A stretch of DNA of 64,000 bases from Streptomyces sp. DSM 15324 (GTDB lineage: Bacteria > Actinomycetota > Actinomycetes > Streptomycetales > Streptomycetaceae): the NCBI RefSeq assembly GCF_001514285.1, contig NZ_KQ949031.1, forward strand, positions 310,001 to 374,000, written 5' to 3'. Below the pieces are notes generated by a model, which saw nothing but the letters and a program-made list of their open reading frames with translations, ran no database searches and was not told the DNA's origin. Position numbers and translations under genes: made by a program. Of the stretch, positions 39,774-48,455 are shown piece after piece (position 1 is the stretch's first letter; every line of letters begins with the position of its first letter).

Positions 39774-42586
39774 CCGGCGCGAACGGGAGCGGCACCCCCT
39801 TCGAGGCCCTCCGCGGCCGGCTCCACGAGGCCGCCACCGCCTTCGCCGACGGCCCCGGCGCCCTGGAGGGCATCCTGCGGGGCATCGTCGACGACGTCGA
39901 GCGCGCGGTGCGCGAACCGCTGGAGATCTTCCCGGTCTGCCACCACTCACCGGCCTCGGCGATCGCCATGGCCCGCCGGCTGCGCGAGAAGCAGCCGAAG
40001 GTGGTCTACCTGGAGCTGTGCGAGGACATGGCCCCCCTCCTCACCGAGCTGCGCAACTGCCGCCTCCCGGTGGCCGTCCAGGCGTTCGCGTCCGAGGTGG
40101 AGGGCTTCCCCGCCGACTGGTCCCCGCTGTCGGTCGTCGCCCCGATCACCGAGGCCTCCGCCGAGTACCAGGCCATCGCCTACGCCCTGGACACCCCCGG
40201 CGTCGAACTGGTCCTGGTCGACCGCTCCTCGGACCATGTGTTCCAGTGGGAGCGGGACGCCGGCACGCACGAGCCGACCCCGGCGGACCCGGCGGCCGCC
40301 CCCGACCCCGACGCCCCGGCGGCGGGCGAGGAGAGCGCCCTGCACGGCGACGCCGTCGGCGTGGAGATCGGCGACCTGCGCCCGCGCTTCGCCGAACTGG
40401 AGGAACACCTCCTGCGCCACGGCCGGGTCCGGCACTGGTCCGAGTGGTGGCACCAGTACGTCGAACTGCCCCTCGGCGACAGCGACCACGACACCTACCG
40501 CCAGGTGATGCTGCTCATCGGCAGCCTCTTCCGCCGTCTCGCACCCGGGGAGGAGCACAAGGCCCGCGTCGACGAGGACCGCGAGCGGTACATGTGGACG
40601 CGGATGCGGCAACACCTCGCCGCCACCGGCACCGACCCCGCCGACTGCCTGTACGTCTGCGGAGCCTTCCACGCGGTCAGCCGGGTCGAGGAGTTCGGTG
40701 TGCACGGCGGCGACACCTTCAGCATCAGTCCGCCCAGCGGCACCACCTGGCGCCACGGGCTGATCCCGTCCAGCCACGCCGCGATCGAGGCCCAGTTCGG
40801 GCTGGCCGCCGGCTCGGTCTCCATCGCCGCCACGGAATGGGCCAAGAACCTCAAGCGCACCCGGGTGAAGCCCTACCGGCTCGCGGGCCAGGCGGGCAGC
40901 AAGCCGAAGAAGAGCCTCCCCGCGCCCGCTGCCCCGCCGGCCGCCGCCCCGGCCGTACCCGCCGACAGGCTCACCGGGTTCCTGCGCCGGCCGCCCGTCC
41001 TCGACACCCTCGACGAGGCCGAACTGCTCGGCTGGTCGGTGGAGATCGTGCGCGCCGCCCGCCGGGGCGGCTACCTCGCCTCCACCGCCGACGCCATCGC
41101 CGTCTTCGAGACGTCGATCCTGCTGGCCGGCATGCGCGACCGCGCCAAGCCGACGCCGTATGACTTCCAGGACGCGGCCGTCACCTGCATCGAGAAGGAC
41201 CGGGTACCGGGCCGGCGGGACGTCGGCCGGCTCGTCGAGATCATGATGGGCGGCGACCGGGTCGGTCAGGTCGGCTACGACGCGCTGCCGCCGCTGGCCC
41301 GGGACGTCCACGACCGGCTCGCCCCGCTGAACCTGCGGCTCCAGCAGCGCGGCGTGCAGCGCGCCCTGCTGGACATCGCCGCCCGGCCCGAACTGGGGCA
41401 CTGCTCCGACGTGCTGTGGATGCTGCGCCGGCTGCTGCCCGAGGGCGCCGCCCGCCCCGTCATGGGCGACCGCAGTCTCGGCCAGCGCCCCATCCAGGAG
41501 TCCTGGGACCTCGCCCTGGGCACCCACCAGCGGTCGCTCATCGAACTCGGCTACGAGGGCGTCAGCATCGAGCAGGTCCTGGAGCAGCGGCTGCGCCGCA
41601 CCGCGTACGCCCCGCAGGCCACGGCGGCGACCGTCCTCGCGGCGGTCGAGGACGCGATCGTGTACCTGCGCAGCCGACGGCTCGCCGACGAGCTGGGCAC
41701 CCGCGCGCTGGAGGTCCTCGCGGCCGAACGCAGCGTCGACGGCGCCCCGGAGGTGCTGGGCCGCGTCCGCCGGCTGCTGGGGTACTACCGCACCGCCGAA
41801 CCGGTCCTGCCGTCCTGGCTCGAGTCCTTCGTCACGACCGGGTACGCGCACTACTGCACACTGCTGCCGACCGCGTTCGCCGACGAGGACGCGACCGTCC
41901 GGCAGGTCGCCGCGATGCTGGGCTTCCTGTTCAGCATGGAGAGCCTCGCCCTCTCGCTGGGCTGCGACCGCACCCAGCTCGAACTGGCCCTGGCCCAGTC
42001 CCACCCGGCCGAGCCCGCGCGCACCGCCCTGCTGTGGGCGGCCCAGACCCACCTGGGCACCCTGCCCAGGGCGGCGCTGCGGGAGCGCTGCGACGAGCTG
42101 CTCGCCAACCCGCTGGTCGTCCCGGCCTACCCCCGCTACCTGAGCGGATTCGTGCACGCCCTCGAACCCGTTCCGGCCCTGGCCGCCTTCGTCGTCGAGG
42201 CCGTGTCCAACGCCTTCGCCCGGCTCCCCGACCGGGTCCTGCTGCCCTGGCTGCCGACCCTGATCACCACCTTGCGCGCGGGCGGCACCGAACTGGCCCC
42301 GCTGATCGTCCGCGAGGCCGGCCGCGTGTTCCCGGCGCGCCTCGCGGAGCTGGACAGCTGGGTCCCGCCGTGGCGGCTCCCGGAGGCTCCGCCGCTCGCC
42401 CTGCCCTCCGCGCCCGCCGGCGGCGGCGCGGCACTCCTCGCCGCCCACCCCGGGACCTGCGACGCGCTGGCCGCCCTGCTGGGCTGCGAGGGCGCCTGGG
42501 AGACGGCGGAACCGGGTGGCGCGCTCCTGCTCACGAAGCACCCGGGAACCGCGCGGGCCCTTGAGGCCCTGCTGGGCGTCATCTGA
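39770..42586 (+). CDS. DUF5682 protein (YehM-like), last gene of the VWA/MoxR system
   Basis: A 938-residue protein of DUF5682. The N-terminal 300 residues carry FPVCHHSPASA (near residue 55), VVYLELCED (near 82) and LYVCGAFHAV (near 295). These short motifs recall the TIKI/TraB/ChaN superfamily, with conserved His and Glu in equivalent places; this link is my inference. The central and C-terminal parts are helical, with no further motif recognised. Translation is coupled to the ATPase gene by an ATGA overlap. Such a large client- or effector-like protein beside a MoxR/VWA pair is the most likely executor of the system. Terminator at 42874-42905. Confidence 0.88.
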   Translation: MTGANGSGTPFEALRGRLHEAATAFADGPGALEGILRGIVDDVERAVREPLEIFPVCHHSPASAIAMARRLREKQPKVVYLELCEDMAPLLTELRNCRLPVAVQAFASEVEGFPADWSPLSVVAPITEASAEYQAIAYALDTPGVELVLVDRSSDHVFQWERDAGTHEPTPADPAAAPDPDAPAAGEESALHGDAVGVEIGDLRPRFAELEEHLLRHGRVRHWSEWWHQYVELPLGDSDHDTYRQVMLLIGSLFRRLAPGEEHKARVDEDRERYMWTRMRQHLAATGTDPADCLYVCGAFHAVSRVEEFGVHGGDTFSISPPSGTTWRHGLIPSSHAAIEAQFGLAAGSVSIAATEWAKNLKRTRVKPYRLAGQAGSKPKKSLPAPAAPPAAAPAVPADRLTGFLRRPPVLDTLDEAELLGWSVEIVRAARRGGYLASTADAIAVFETSILLAGMRDRAKPTPYDFQDAAVTCIEKDRVPGRRDVGRLVEIMMGGDRVGQVGYDALPPLARDVHDRLAPLNLRLQQRGVQRALLDIAARPELGHCSDVLWMLRRLLPEGAARPVMGDRSLGQRPIQESWDLALGTHQRSLIELGYEGVSIEQVLEQRLRRTAYAPQATAATVLAAVEDAIVYLRSRRLADELGTRALEVLAAERSVDGAPEVLGRVRRLLGYYRTAEPVLPSWLESFVTTGYAHYCTLLPTAFADEDATVRQVAAMLGFLFSMESLALSLGCDRTQLELALAQSHPAEPARTALLWAAQTHLGTLPRAALRERCDELLANPLVVPAYPRYLSGFVHALEPVPALAAFVVEAVSNAFARLPDRVLLPWLPTLITTLRAGGTELAPLIVREAGRVFPARLAELDSWVPPWRLPEAPPLALPSAPAGGGAALLAAHPGTCDALAALLGCEGAWETAEPGGALLLTKHPGTARALEALLGVI

Positions 42587-42850
42587 CCGGCAGCGCCGCG
42601 ACCGGCGCGCGCATGGCGTCCACGCCCGGCGCCGGGTCGGCGGCGGCGTGCTGCACCAGCTCCTCGTCGTCGAGCAACTCGGCGAGCCGGGCCGCGGGAA
42701 GGTTCGGGTGCCGGACGCGCGCGGCCCGCACACCGGGATCCGGGTCCCGGGTGAGCCGGTCCACGACCTCCGCCGGCGTCCCGGGATCACGGGCGGCCGG
42801 GGCGCCTACCGCCGCGTCCGCCGGCAGCCCGAGCAGGACGTCCTCATGCG
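42579..42850 (-). pseudogene. remnant of a leucine-rich-variant (LRV/HEAT-like) repeat protein
   Basis: On the minus strand a reading frame of about 90 residues shows LRV-type helical repeats: RDPGTPAEVVDRLTRDPDPGVR then ARVRHPNLPAARLAELLDDEELV then AAADPAPGVDAM. Repeats of this kind (NPxxPxxxLxxL) normally occur many times in one protein; only three are left, no start codon with a ribosome site lies upstream in frame and the frame stops inside the tail of the DUF5682 gene. I read it as the C-terminal scrap of a deleted gene. Confidence 0.55.
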
Positions 42851-42873
42851 GTGACTTCCGCCTCGTAACAGCG

Positions 42874-42905
42874 CATGGGCCCCCCGCGTGAGCAGGGGGC
42901 CCATG
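42874..42905. terminator. strong bidirectional terminator between DUF5682 and GH43 genes
   Basis: CATGGGCCCCC (42874-42884) pairs perfectly with GGGGGCCCATG (42895-42905) around a 10-base loop, 15 bases beyond the stop of the GH43 gene and about 290 bases after the DUF5682 stop. Confidence 0.7.
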
Positions 42906-42919
42906 ACCTCGATCCGGTG

Positions 42920-45900
42920 CTAGCGGCGGTGCCTGCCGATCGTCACGGAGCCGGGCTTCACCCGCGCCCCCGTGTCGACGATCACCTTGCCGTCCGACTT
43001 CTTCCAGATTCTGATCGCGAAGGTGTCGGGGTGGTCGGTGGCCGTGACCCGGAAGCCGTAGCCCTTCTTGCCGGCCAGCGTGCCGGAGCCCTCGACGACG
43101 GCCTTGGAGCCGCTGACGACCAGCCAGTCCAGCCCCGTGGACCGGAACTTCACCCGGGCGGGTCCGGAGACGTAGCTGACCTGGCCGAGCGGGGTGGTGG
43201 CCTGCGGGAGGTAGCGGGCGGCGACGATGAAGAAGCTCCGGGTGCCGACGGCGCCCGCGCCCACCACCGGACCGGCCGAGCGGTCGTACACGACGATCTC
43301 GGGGAGCGTACGCCCGGCCGACGCGCCGTCGTCGTCGGTGACCGTGACCACCGGCCGGCGGATGCCCGCCGAGGTGTAGGTGTGCTCCGCGATGCAGCCG
43401 GACGAGCTGACCTTGCCCGCGGCCGGCCTGGTGCCGTCCTTCCAGTCGACCGTGCAGGTGTGGGTGTCGGCGGTGCCCGGGTCGGTGAAGGAGACCGCGA
43501 CGGTCGTCCGGCGGCCGACCGGGGCCGGGGCCCTCGGACCGGTGGCGGAGGTGAGGACCGGTGCCGCGTTCCCGACCGTCACCACGGCCGTGTCGGTGCT
43601 GCGCCCACTGGTCAGGGTGAGGGTGAAGGTGCCGTTGTCGGTGCAGGTGACCGTGGTCCGGGCCGCACCCGGGTCGGCGATCGTGCAGGGCGCGCCCTGG
43701 GCGAGGGTCCACTTCGGGGTGCCCGCGCCGGAGTGCGTGCCGTTCAGGGCGATCGCCGAGCCCTCCGTGCCGGTGGCGTCGGGACCGGCGTGCACGACGG
43801 CGACCGGGTCGATGCTCGTGAGCGTGGGCACGACCTTCTCGATCAGACCGTCCGCGTCGAACTCCATCTTGTCGATGGTGGTCTCACGGTGGGTGCCGTC
43901 ACCACCCGGGATCGCGAACCGGTGGTAGGCGATGTACCAGTCGTCCGTGCCCGGGACCTGGACGACCGAGTGGTGGCCGGTGCCCAGGATGCCCTGCGAG
44001 GCGTCCTTCTCCAGGATCACGCCCCGCTTGGTCCAGGGGCCGGTGGGAGAGGAGCCGGTGGCGTAGGCGACGCGGTAGTTCTCGTCGCGGGTGTCGTTCT
44101 CCGACCACATGAAGTAGTAGGTGCCCTTGCGCTTCACCACGAACGAGCCCTCGTTGTAGCCGCTCGGGGTGATGTCCTTGATCTGCGCGGTGTCGATCGA
44201 GGTCATGTCGGCGTTCAGCGGCGCCACGTAGGCGTGGCCGTTGCCCCAGTAGAGGTACGACCGGCCGTCGTCGTCGGTGAACACGGCAGGGTCGATCATC
44301 TGACCGCTCAGCTGGCCCGCCTTGAGCAGCGGTGCGCCGAGGGCGTCCTTGAAGGGACCGGTGGGCGAGTCGGAGACGGCCACGCCGATGTTCGCGTCGG
44401 CGCAGAAGTAGAAGTAGTACTTCCCGTCCTTCTCGGCGATCGTCGGCGCCCAGGCCCTGCTGTCCGCCCAGCTCACGTCCGGGCCCAGGTCGAGGATGAC
44501 GCCGTGGTCCGTCCAGTGCACCAGGTCGGTCGAGGAGTACGCCTTGAACTGCGTACCGCTCCAGCCGTCGAAGCCGTCGGTCGTCGGGTACAGGTAGAAG
44601 GTGTCGCCGAAGCGGACGATGTTCGGGTCGGCGTTGAGCCCCGGCAGCACCGGGCTCTTCATCTCGAGCGCCGAGACCGTCCAGGTGCGCTTCCTGCCGT
44701 CGGAGCCCGTGACCTCGTACGTCACCGGCTTGGTGAAGTCCTGCACACTGCCCGAGGCGGGGCTGACGGCCGCGCCGTGGGCGAGGGTGAACTCCGGTGC
44801 CAGCGCGGTGAGGTCGGTGCCCTCCTTGACCGGCAGGGTGATGCGGCTCCTGCCGTTGTCGATCAGGGCGTCGACCCTGAGCGCCGGGTGGGTGGCGCGC
44901 GCGATGCCCGTGGTGTTGCCGCTGAGCTCCATCACCTCGGCCGCCGACAGCGCGCGGTCGTAGATGCGGAAGTCGTCGACCTCACCGCCGAAGTACGGGT
45001 CGGCCGCGTACAGGGAGCGTCCGATGTAGCCGCTGTAGTCCTTGCCGGCGTCGTACAGCTCGGAGGGCTTGATGGTGACGCCGGTCGCCCGGGCCGCCTC
45101 GATGCCGTCCACGTAGAGGACCAGCGTGCCGGTCGAGCCTTCGAGGGTGACGGTGACGTGCCGCCACTCGCCGGCGGTGAGCTGCGAGCCCGCCGTCAGC
45201 TTGGACTCAGCCGACCAACTCGCCTTGGTGATGGCCGAGTACAGCTTCGAGGAGCCGTTGGAGGGGCTCGCGAAGAGGTACTTGTTGCTGTCCGGACCGA
45301 GCCCGAACAGCCACTGCCAGCTGCTGCCGCCCTTCCACTTCGCGTACGTCGAGACGGTCACGCTGCCGGCGTTCTTCAGCACGCCGCCGGGGATCTTCAC
45401 ATACGGTGAGTCGCTCGCGCCGGACATGCTGAACGAGCCGCCGCTCACGCCGGTGCCGAAGGCGGGCGTACGGACGTAGGTGCCGTGGTAGCCGTGGCCG
45501 CTGGAGTCGACGGCGATGTTGCCGGACGTCTCGTCGAAGCGGTAGTGCAACAGCAGGTCGGCGGGCACGTCGGCGCCGGCCGCGGAGACCGTCACCTTCG
45601 CCTGTACGGGGATCGCGGTGCCGTCGGGCAGGCTGCCCGTCACCGTGAACTCACCGGGCTGCGCGTACGCCGACGCCGGGACGTCGTCCCAGTGCACGGC
45701 CACCGGCCGCTCGACCCCGTCGGAGTAGGTGGCGATCACCGTCGCGGGCAGCACCGGCGCCTCGCCGGTGCGCGTCTTGACCGTGACGTCCTCGACGCCG
45801 GTGACGAGCTGGTCCGGCTGGTAGGCGGTGAGCAGCCGGTCGTACTCGGCCTGGGTGACCGGCAGGACCGTGCCGTGGCGGGGCCGCGAGGGCAGGTCGT

Positions 45901-48067
45901 AGTCGGCGACCGGCGTCCACGTGCCGGAGGCGAGGTCGGTGGTCTCGAAGGGGATGTAGCCGCGCCCGCCGAACTCGTCGAGGAAGGCGTACCACTTGTC
46001 CTCGGTGTTCGACTTGAACACCAGCGGGCCCTCGGCCGCGTTCATCGCGCCCTTGCCGATGCCCTCGGCGACCGCGTCCCAGGACAGGTTCAGCAGCGAG
46101 TCGCTCTTCTCCTCGAAGATGAACTTGCTGTTGGGCGTGGAGGAGGTGTTGTTGCGCTCGTCCTTCGACAGCCGGAAGTAGGTGCCGTCGTGCTGGATGA
46201 CCGTGGAGTCGATGACGGAGTAGCCGCGGTCGATCCAGACCTTGGGCTGGCTGAAGGTGTAGAAGTCGCGGGTGGTGGCGTACATCATCCGGTTGTAGGT
46301 GTCGCCGGAGTGCGCGGCGTTGTCGTACAGCTTCGACGCCCAGAAGACGACGTACTCGCCGAGGGTGCTGTCGTAGTACGCCTCGGGCGCCCAGGTGTTG
46401 CCCGCGCTGTCCGGGGAGACCTTCACCAGGCGCTGGTTCGTCCAGTGCACGAGGTCGGTGGACTCCCAGACCATGATGGACTTGCTGCCGGTGCGCTGGG
46501 CGGCGTCCCAGTCGCCGTTGCCGTAGATCCTGAGGTCGGTGGCGATCTGGTAGAACTTGTCGCCCTCGGGGGAGCGGATGATGAACGGGTCGCGCAGGCC
46601 CTGCTCGCCGAGTGTGGAGGTCAGCACGGGCTGGCCGTCGTTGAGCTCACGCCAGTGCAGCGGGTCGTCGCCCTTGCTGAGCGCGGCGTAGAGCTGCTCG
46701 CCGTTCGCGGTGCCCTCGCCCGTGAAGTAGCTGAACATGTAGCCCTTGAGGGCTTCCTTCGCGGGGAGTTCGGGGACCTTCGCGGTGAACACCCGGGTCG
46801 CCTTCGCGTCGCCCTTGGTGACCGTCGCGGTGAGCTCGACCGTGGTGGCGCCCGCGCCGTGCGCGGGGCGGTGGACCACACCGGCGGCCGAGACGACGTC
46901 CGGGTCGGCGGAGGACCAGGAGACGTCCGTGCCGTAGGTGCCGGAGGTCGGCAGGGTGAGGTTGCCGCGTACGTCGTCGAGGTTGTGGACGGTCAGCGCC
47001 TCGGCGGCCTGCTCGGTCGCGGTCCGGTCGTCGAATGCCGAGAGGACCGTGATGTCGAACGTCCTGGTCGCGGTGACGGTGCCCTTCCGCAGGGTCGCGG
47101 TGAGGGTGGCGTGTCCGTCGGGCCGGCCCGCGGCGGGCCGGGTCACCTTGCCGGCGTCCGTCACCACGTCCGCGTTGTCGCTGGCCCAGGTGATGGTGGA
47201 GCCGCCGGCGGTACCGGTCTTCGGCAGCGTCAGGTCGGCGGTGACCGCGCTGGTGTCGCCCAGGTCGAGGGCGGCCTTGTCGTCCTCGACGCCCTGGGTG
47301 GCGAGGGGCAGCGCGAGCTGCTCGACCTCGGACGCGGCCAGGGCGCGGTCGTAGATGCGGAAGTCGCGCATGCTGCCCTTGAACAGTCTGTCGCCCGAGT
47401 AGACAGACTTGCCCACGTAGTTGGCGGTGGTCGTGCCGGAGCCGATCGCGCCCGGGGTGATGGTCACCGAGGTGTTGCGGGCGATCTCGACGCCGTCCTC
47501 GTACAGGACCGCGGTGGTGCCCGTCTGGGTGTAGGTGAGGTTCTTCCACACCGAGCGGGTGAGATTGCGGGAGTCGGAGGGCTTGGTGTTCTGTTCCGTC
47601 GACCAGTTGCCGGTGGCGATCGAGGTGCGCAGGGAGTTGCCGGTGGCGAAGAGGTAGCCGTTGCCGGTGCCGCCGCTGGTGTTGCCGAACCCGTAGAGGA
47701 AGTAGGGCGTGGCCTGGGTGGCGTCGAGCTTCACGTCGAAGGCGACGCTGATCGACGTCATCCCCTTCATCACGTCGTTGGGCACCTTGACGTAGGTGTC
47801 CGAGCCGTTGAAGCCGAGCCCCTGGCCGGACCAGTCGGCGGTGCCGTTGAGCGTGCCGTCCAGGCCGTGGCCGGAGGCGTCGGGCACGGTCGTGCCGGAG
47901 GCGCCGTCGAGCTTGTACCAGAGGGCGAGGCCATCGGTGAGGTCGCCTGCGGCCTGGGCCGGTGCGGCCGCCGCGGTGAGGCCCATGAGCAGCGAAACGG
48001 CGGTCACGGCGGCCAGTTGGCCCGCCCCGCGTCTCGCACGGAAGCGGAAGCGTTTTCTCTGCGTCAT
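42920..48067 (-). CDS. secreted multidomain protein with two GH43 and two LamG domains
   Basis: A 1715-residue exported polysaccharide-degrading protein. In rough order: signal peptide (1-41); LamG/concanavalin-like domain (about 45-230); two atrophied Ig-like domains (about 235-430); first GH43-like five-bladed propeller (about 440-735); Ig-like (740-830); second LamG (835-1045); Ig-like (1050-1135); second GH43 (about 1140-1420, with NADPNIVRFGDTFYLYPT and DPAVFTDDDG); PKD-like domains (1430-1600); C-terminal domain (1600-1715). GH43 enzymes act on arabinan, xylan and galactan side chains. Two GH43 modules in one chain suggest bifunctional arabinoxylan or arabinogalactan attack. ATG 48067 is preferred for its immediate signal peptide; the ribosome site is weak. 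Confidence 0.85.
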   Translation of the reverse strand: MTQRKRFRFRARRGAGQLAAVTAVSLLMGLTAAAAPAQAAGDLTDGLALWYKLDGASGTTVPDASGHGLDGTLNGTADWSGQGLGFNGSDTYVKVPNDVMKGMTSISVAFDVKLDATQATPYFLYGFGNTSGGTGNGYLFATGNSLRTSIATGNWSTEQNTKPSDSRNLTRSVWKNLTYTQTGTTAVLYEDGVEIARNTSVTITPGAIGSGTTTANYVGKSVYSGDRLFKGSMRDFRIYDRALAASEVEQLALPLATQGVEDDKAALDLGDTSAVTADLTLPKTGTAGGSTITWASDNADVVTDAGKVTRPAAGRPDGHATLTATLRKGTVTATRTFDITVLSAFDDRTATEQAAEALTVHNLDDVRGNLTLPTSGTYGTDVSWSSADPDVVSAAGVVHRPAHGAGATTVELTATVTKGDAKATRVFTAKVPELPAKEALKGYMFSYFTGEGTANGEQLYAALSKGDDPLHWRELNDGQPVLTSTLGEQGLRDPFIIRSPEGDKFYQIATDLRIYGNGDWDAAQRTGSKSIMVWESTDLVHWTNQRLVKVSPDSAGNTWAPEAYYDSTLGEYVVFWASKLYDNAAHSGDTYNRMMYATTRDFYTFSQPKVWIDRGYSVIDSTVIQHDGTYFRLSKDERNNTSSTPNSKFIFEEKSDSLLNLSWDAVAEGIGKGAMNAAEGPLVFKSNTEDKWYAFLDEFGGRGYIPFETTDLASGTWTPVADYDLPSRPRHGTVLPVTQAEYDRLLTAYQPDQLVTGVEDVTVKTRTGEAPVLPATVIATYSDGVERPVAVHWDDVPASAYAQPGEFTVTGSLPDGTAIPVQAKVTVSAAGADVPADLLLHYRFDETSGNIAVDSSGHGYHGTYVRTPAFGTGVSGGSFSMSGASDSPYVKIPGGVLKNAGSVTVSTYAKWKGGSSWQWLFGLGPDSNKYLFASPSNGSSKLYSAITKASWSAESKLTAGSQLTAGEWRHVTVTLEGSTGTLVLYVDGIEAARATGVTIKPSELYDAGKDYSGYIGRSLYAADPYFGGEVDDFRIYDRALSAAEVMELSGNTTGIARATHPALRVDALIDNGRSRITLPVKEGTDLTALAPEFTLAHGAAVSPASGSVQDFTKPVTYEVTGSDGRKRTWTVSALEMKSPVLPGLNADPNIVRFGDTFYLYPTTDGFDGWSGTQFKAYSSTDLVHWTDHGVILDLGPDVSWADSRAWAPTIAEKDGKYYFYFCADANIGVAVSDSPTGPFKDALGAPLLKAGQLSGQMIDPAVFTDDDGRSYLYWGNGHAYVAPLNADMTSIDTAQIKDITPSGYNEGSFVVKRKGTYYFMWSENDTRDENYRVAYATGSSPTGPWTKRGVILEKDASQGILGTGHHSVVQVPGTDDWYIAYHRFAIPGGDGTHRETTIDKMEFDADGLIEKVVPTLTSIDPVAVVHAGPDATGTEGSAIALNGTHSGAGTPKWTLAQGAPCTIADPGAARTTVTCTDNGTFTLTLTSGRSTDTAVVTVGNAAPVLTSATGPRAPAPVGRRTTVAVSFTDPGTADTHTCTVDWKDGTRPAAGKVSSSGCIAEHTYTSAGIRRPVVTVTDDDGASAGRTLPEIVVYDRSAGPVVGAGAVGTRSFFIVAARYLPQATTPLGQVSYVSGPARVKFRSTGLDWLVVSGSKAVVEGSGTLAGKKGYGFRVTATDHPDTFAIRIWKKSDGKVIVDTGARVKPGSVTIGRHRR

Positions 48068-48455
48068 AGGAGACCGCCGTTTCAGCCGTGTGACGTGATG
48101 TTGCGAGAGTGTCAAACGGTGTACATGGCCGCGTCAAGACTTCTCGAACAATGTCCGACAGGTCGAACGAAAACGTCATGCGTCTCAAGCCCCGCTGTTC
48201 AGTGCGGTGTTGACGACTCCGGACATACCGCGAGCATCCACCCCGGGCTCGCCGACCTCGGGCGGCGGATCGAGGCCCCCGCCCGCGTGAGCGAGACCCG
48301 CCGGGTCCGGCGGAGGCGGCCACCGTGACCTGATTCGCCCTGCGGAACACGTCTCATCGGGCGAGACATGCCGCTGAGTGGCCCGGCTCACATGGTCAAA
48401 GAAGTCACCCACCGCCACCATGGGTCCCGTCACCGTCAGGCTGAAGGGGTCCAGG
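48068..48455. promoter_or_regulatory. divergent promoter region with TCGAAC direct repeats
   Basis: About 390 bases between the GH43 gene and pyruvate carboxylase. TCGAAC occurs at 48144-48149 and again at 48163-48168, 19 bases apart, within an AT-richer patch that suits a sugar-responsive operator. GTCTC...GAGAC inverted arms occur near 48350-48370. No gene is seen here. Confidence 0.4.

Noticed and set aside
39947..42790. Open frame of about 950 codons antisense to the DUF5682 gene
   Set aside because: Same third-position GC effect; composition low-complexity, no motif, and the sense gene is coupled into an operon.
48144..48168. LexA (SOS) box in the GH43-pyc intergenic region
   Set aside because: TCGAAC occurs twice as a direct repeat, not as the TCGAAC-N4-GTTCGA inverted repeat of a LexA site.
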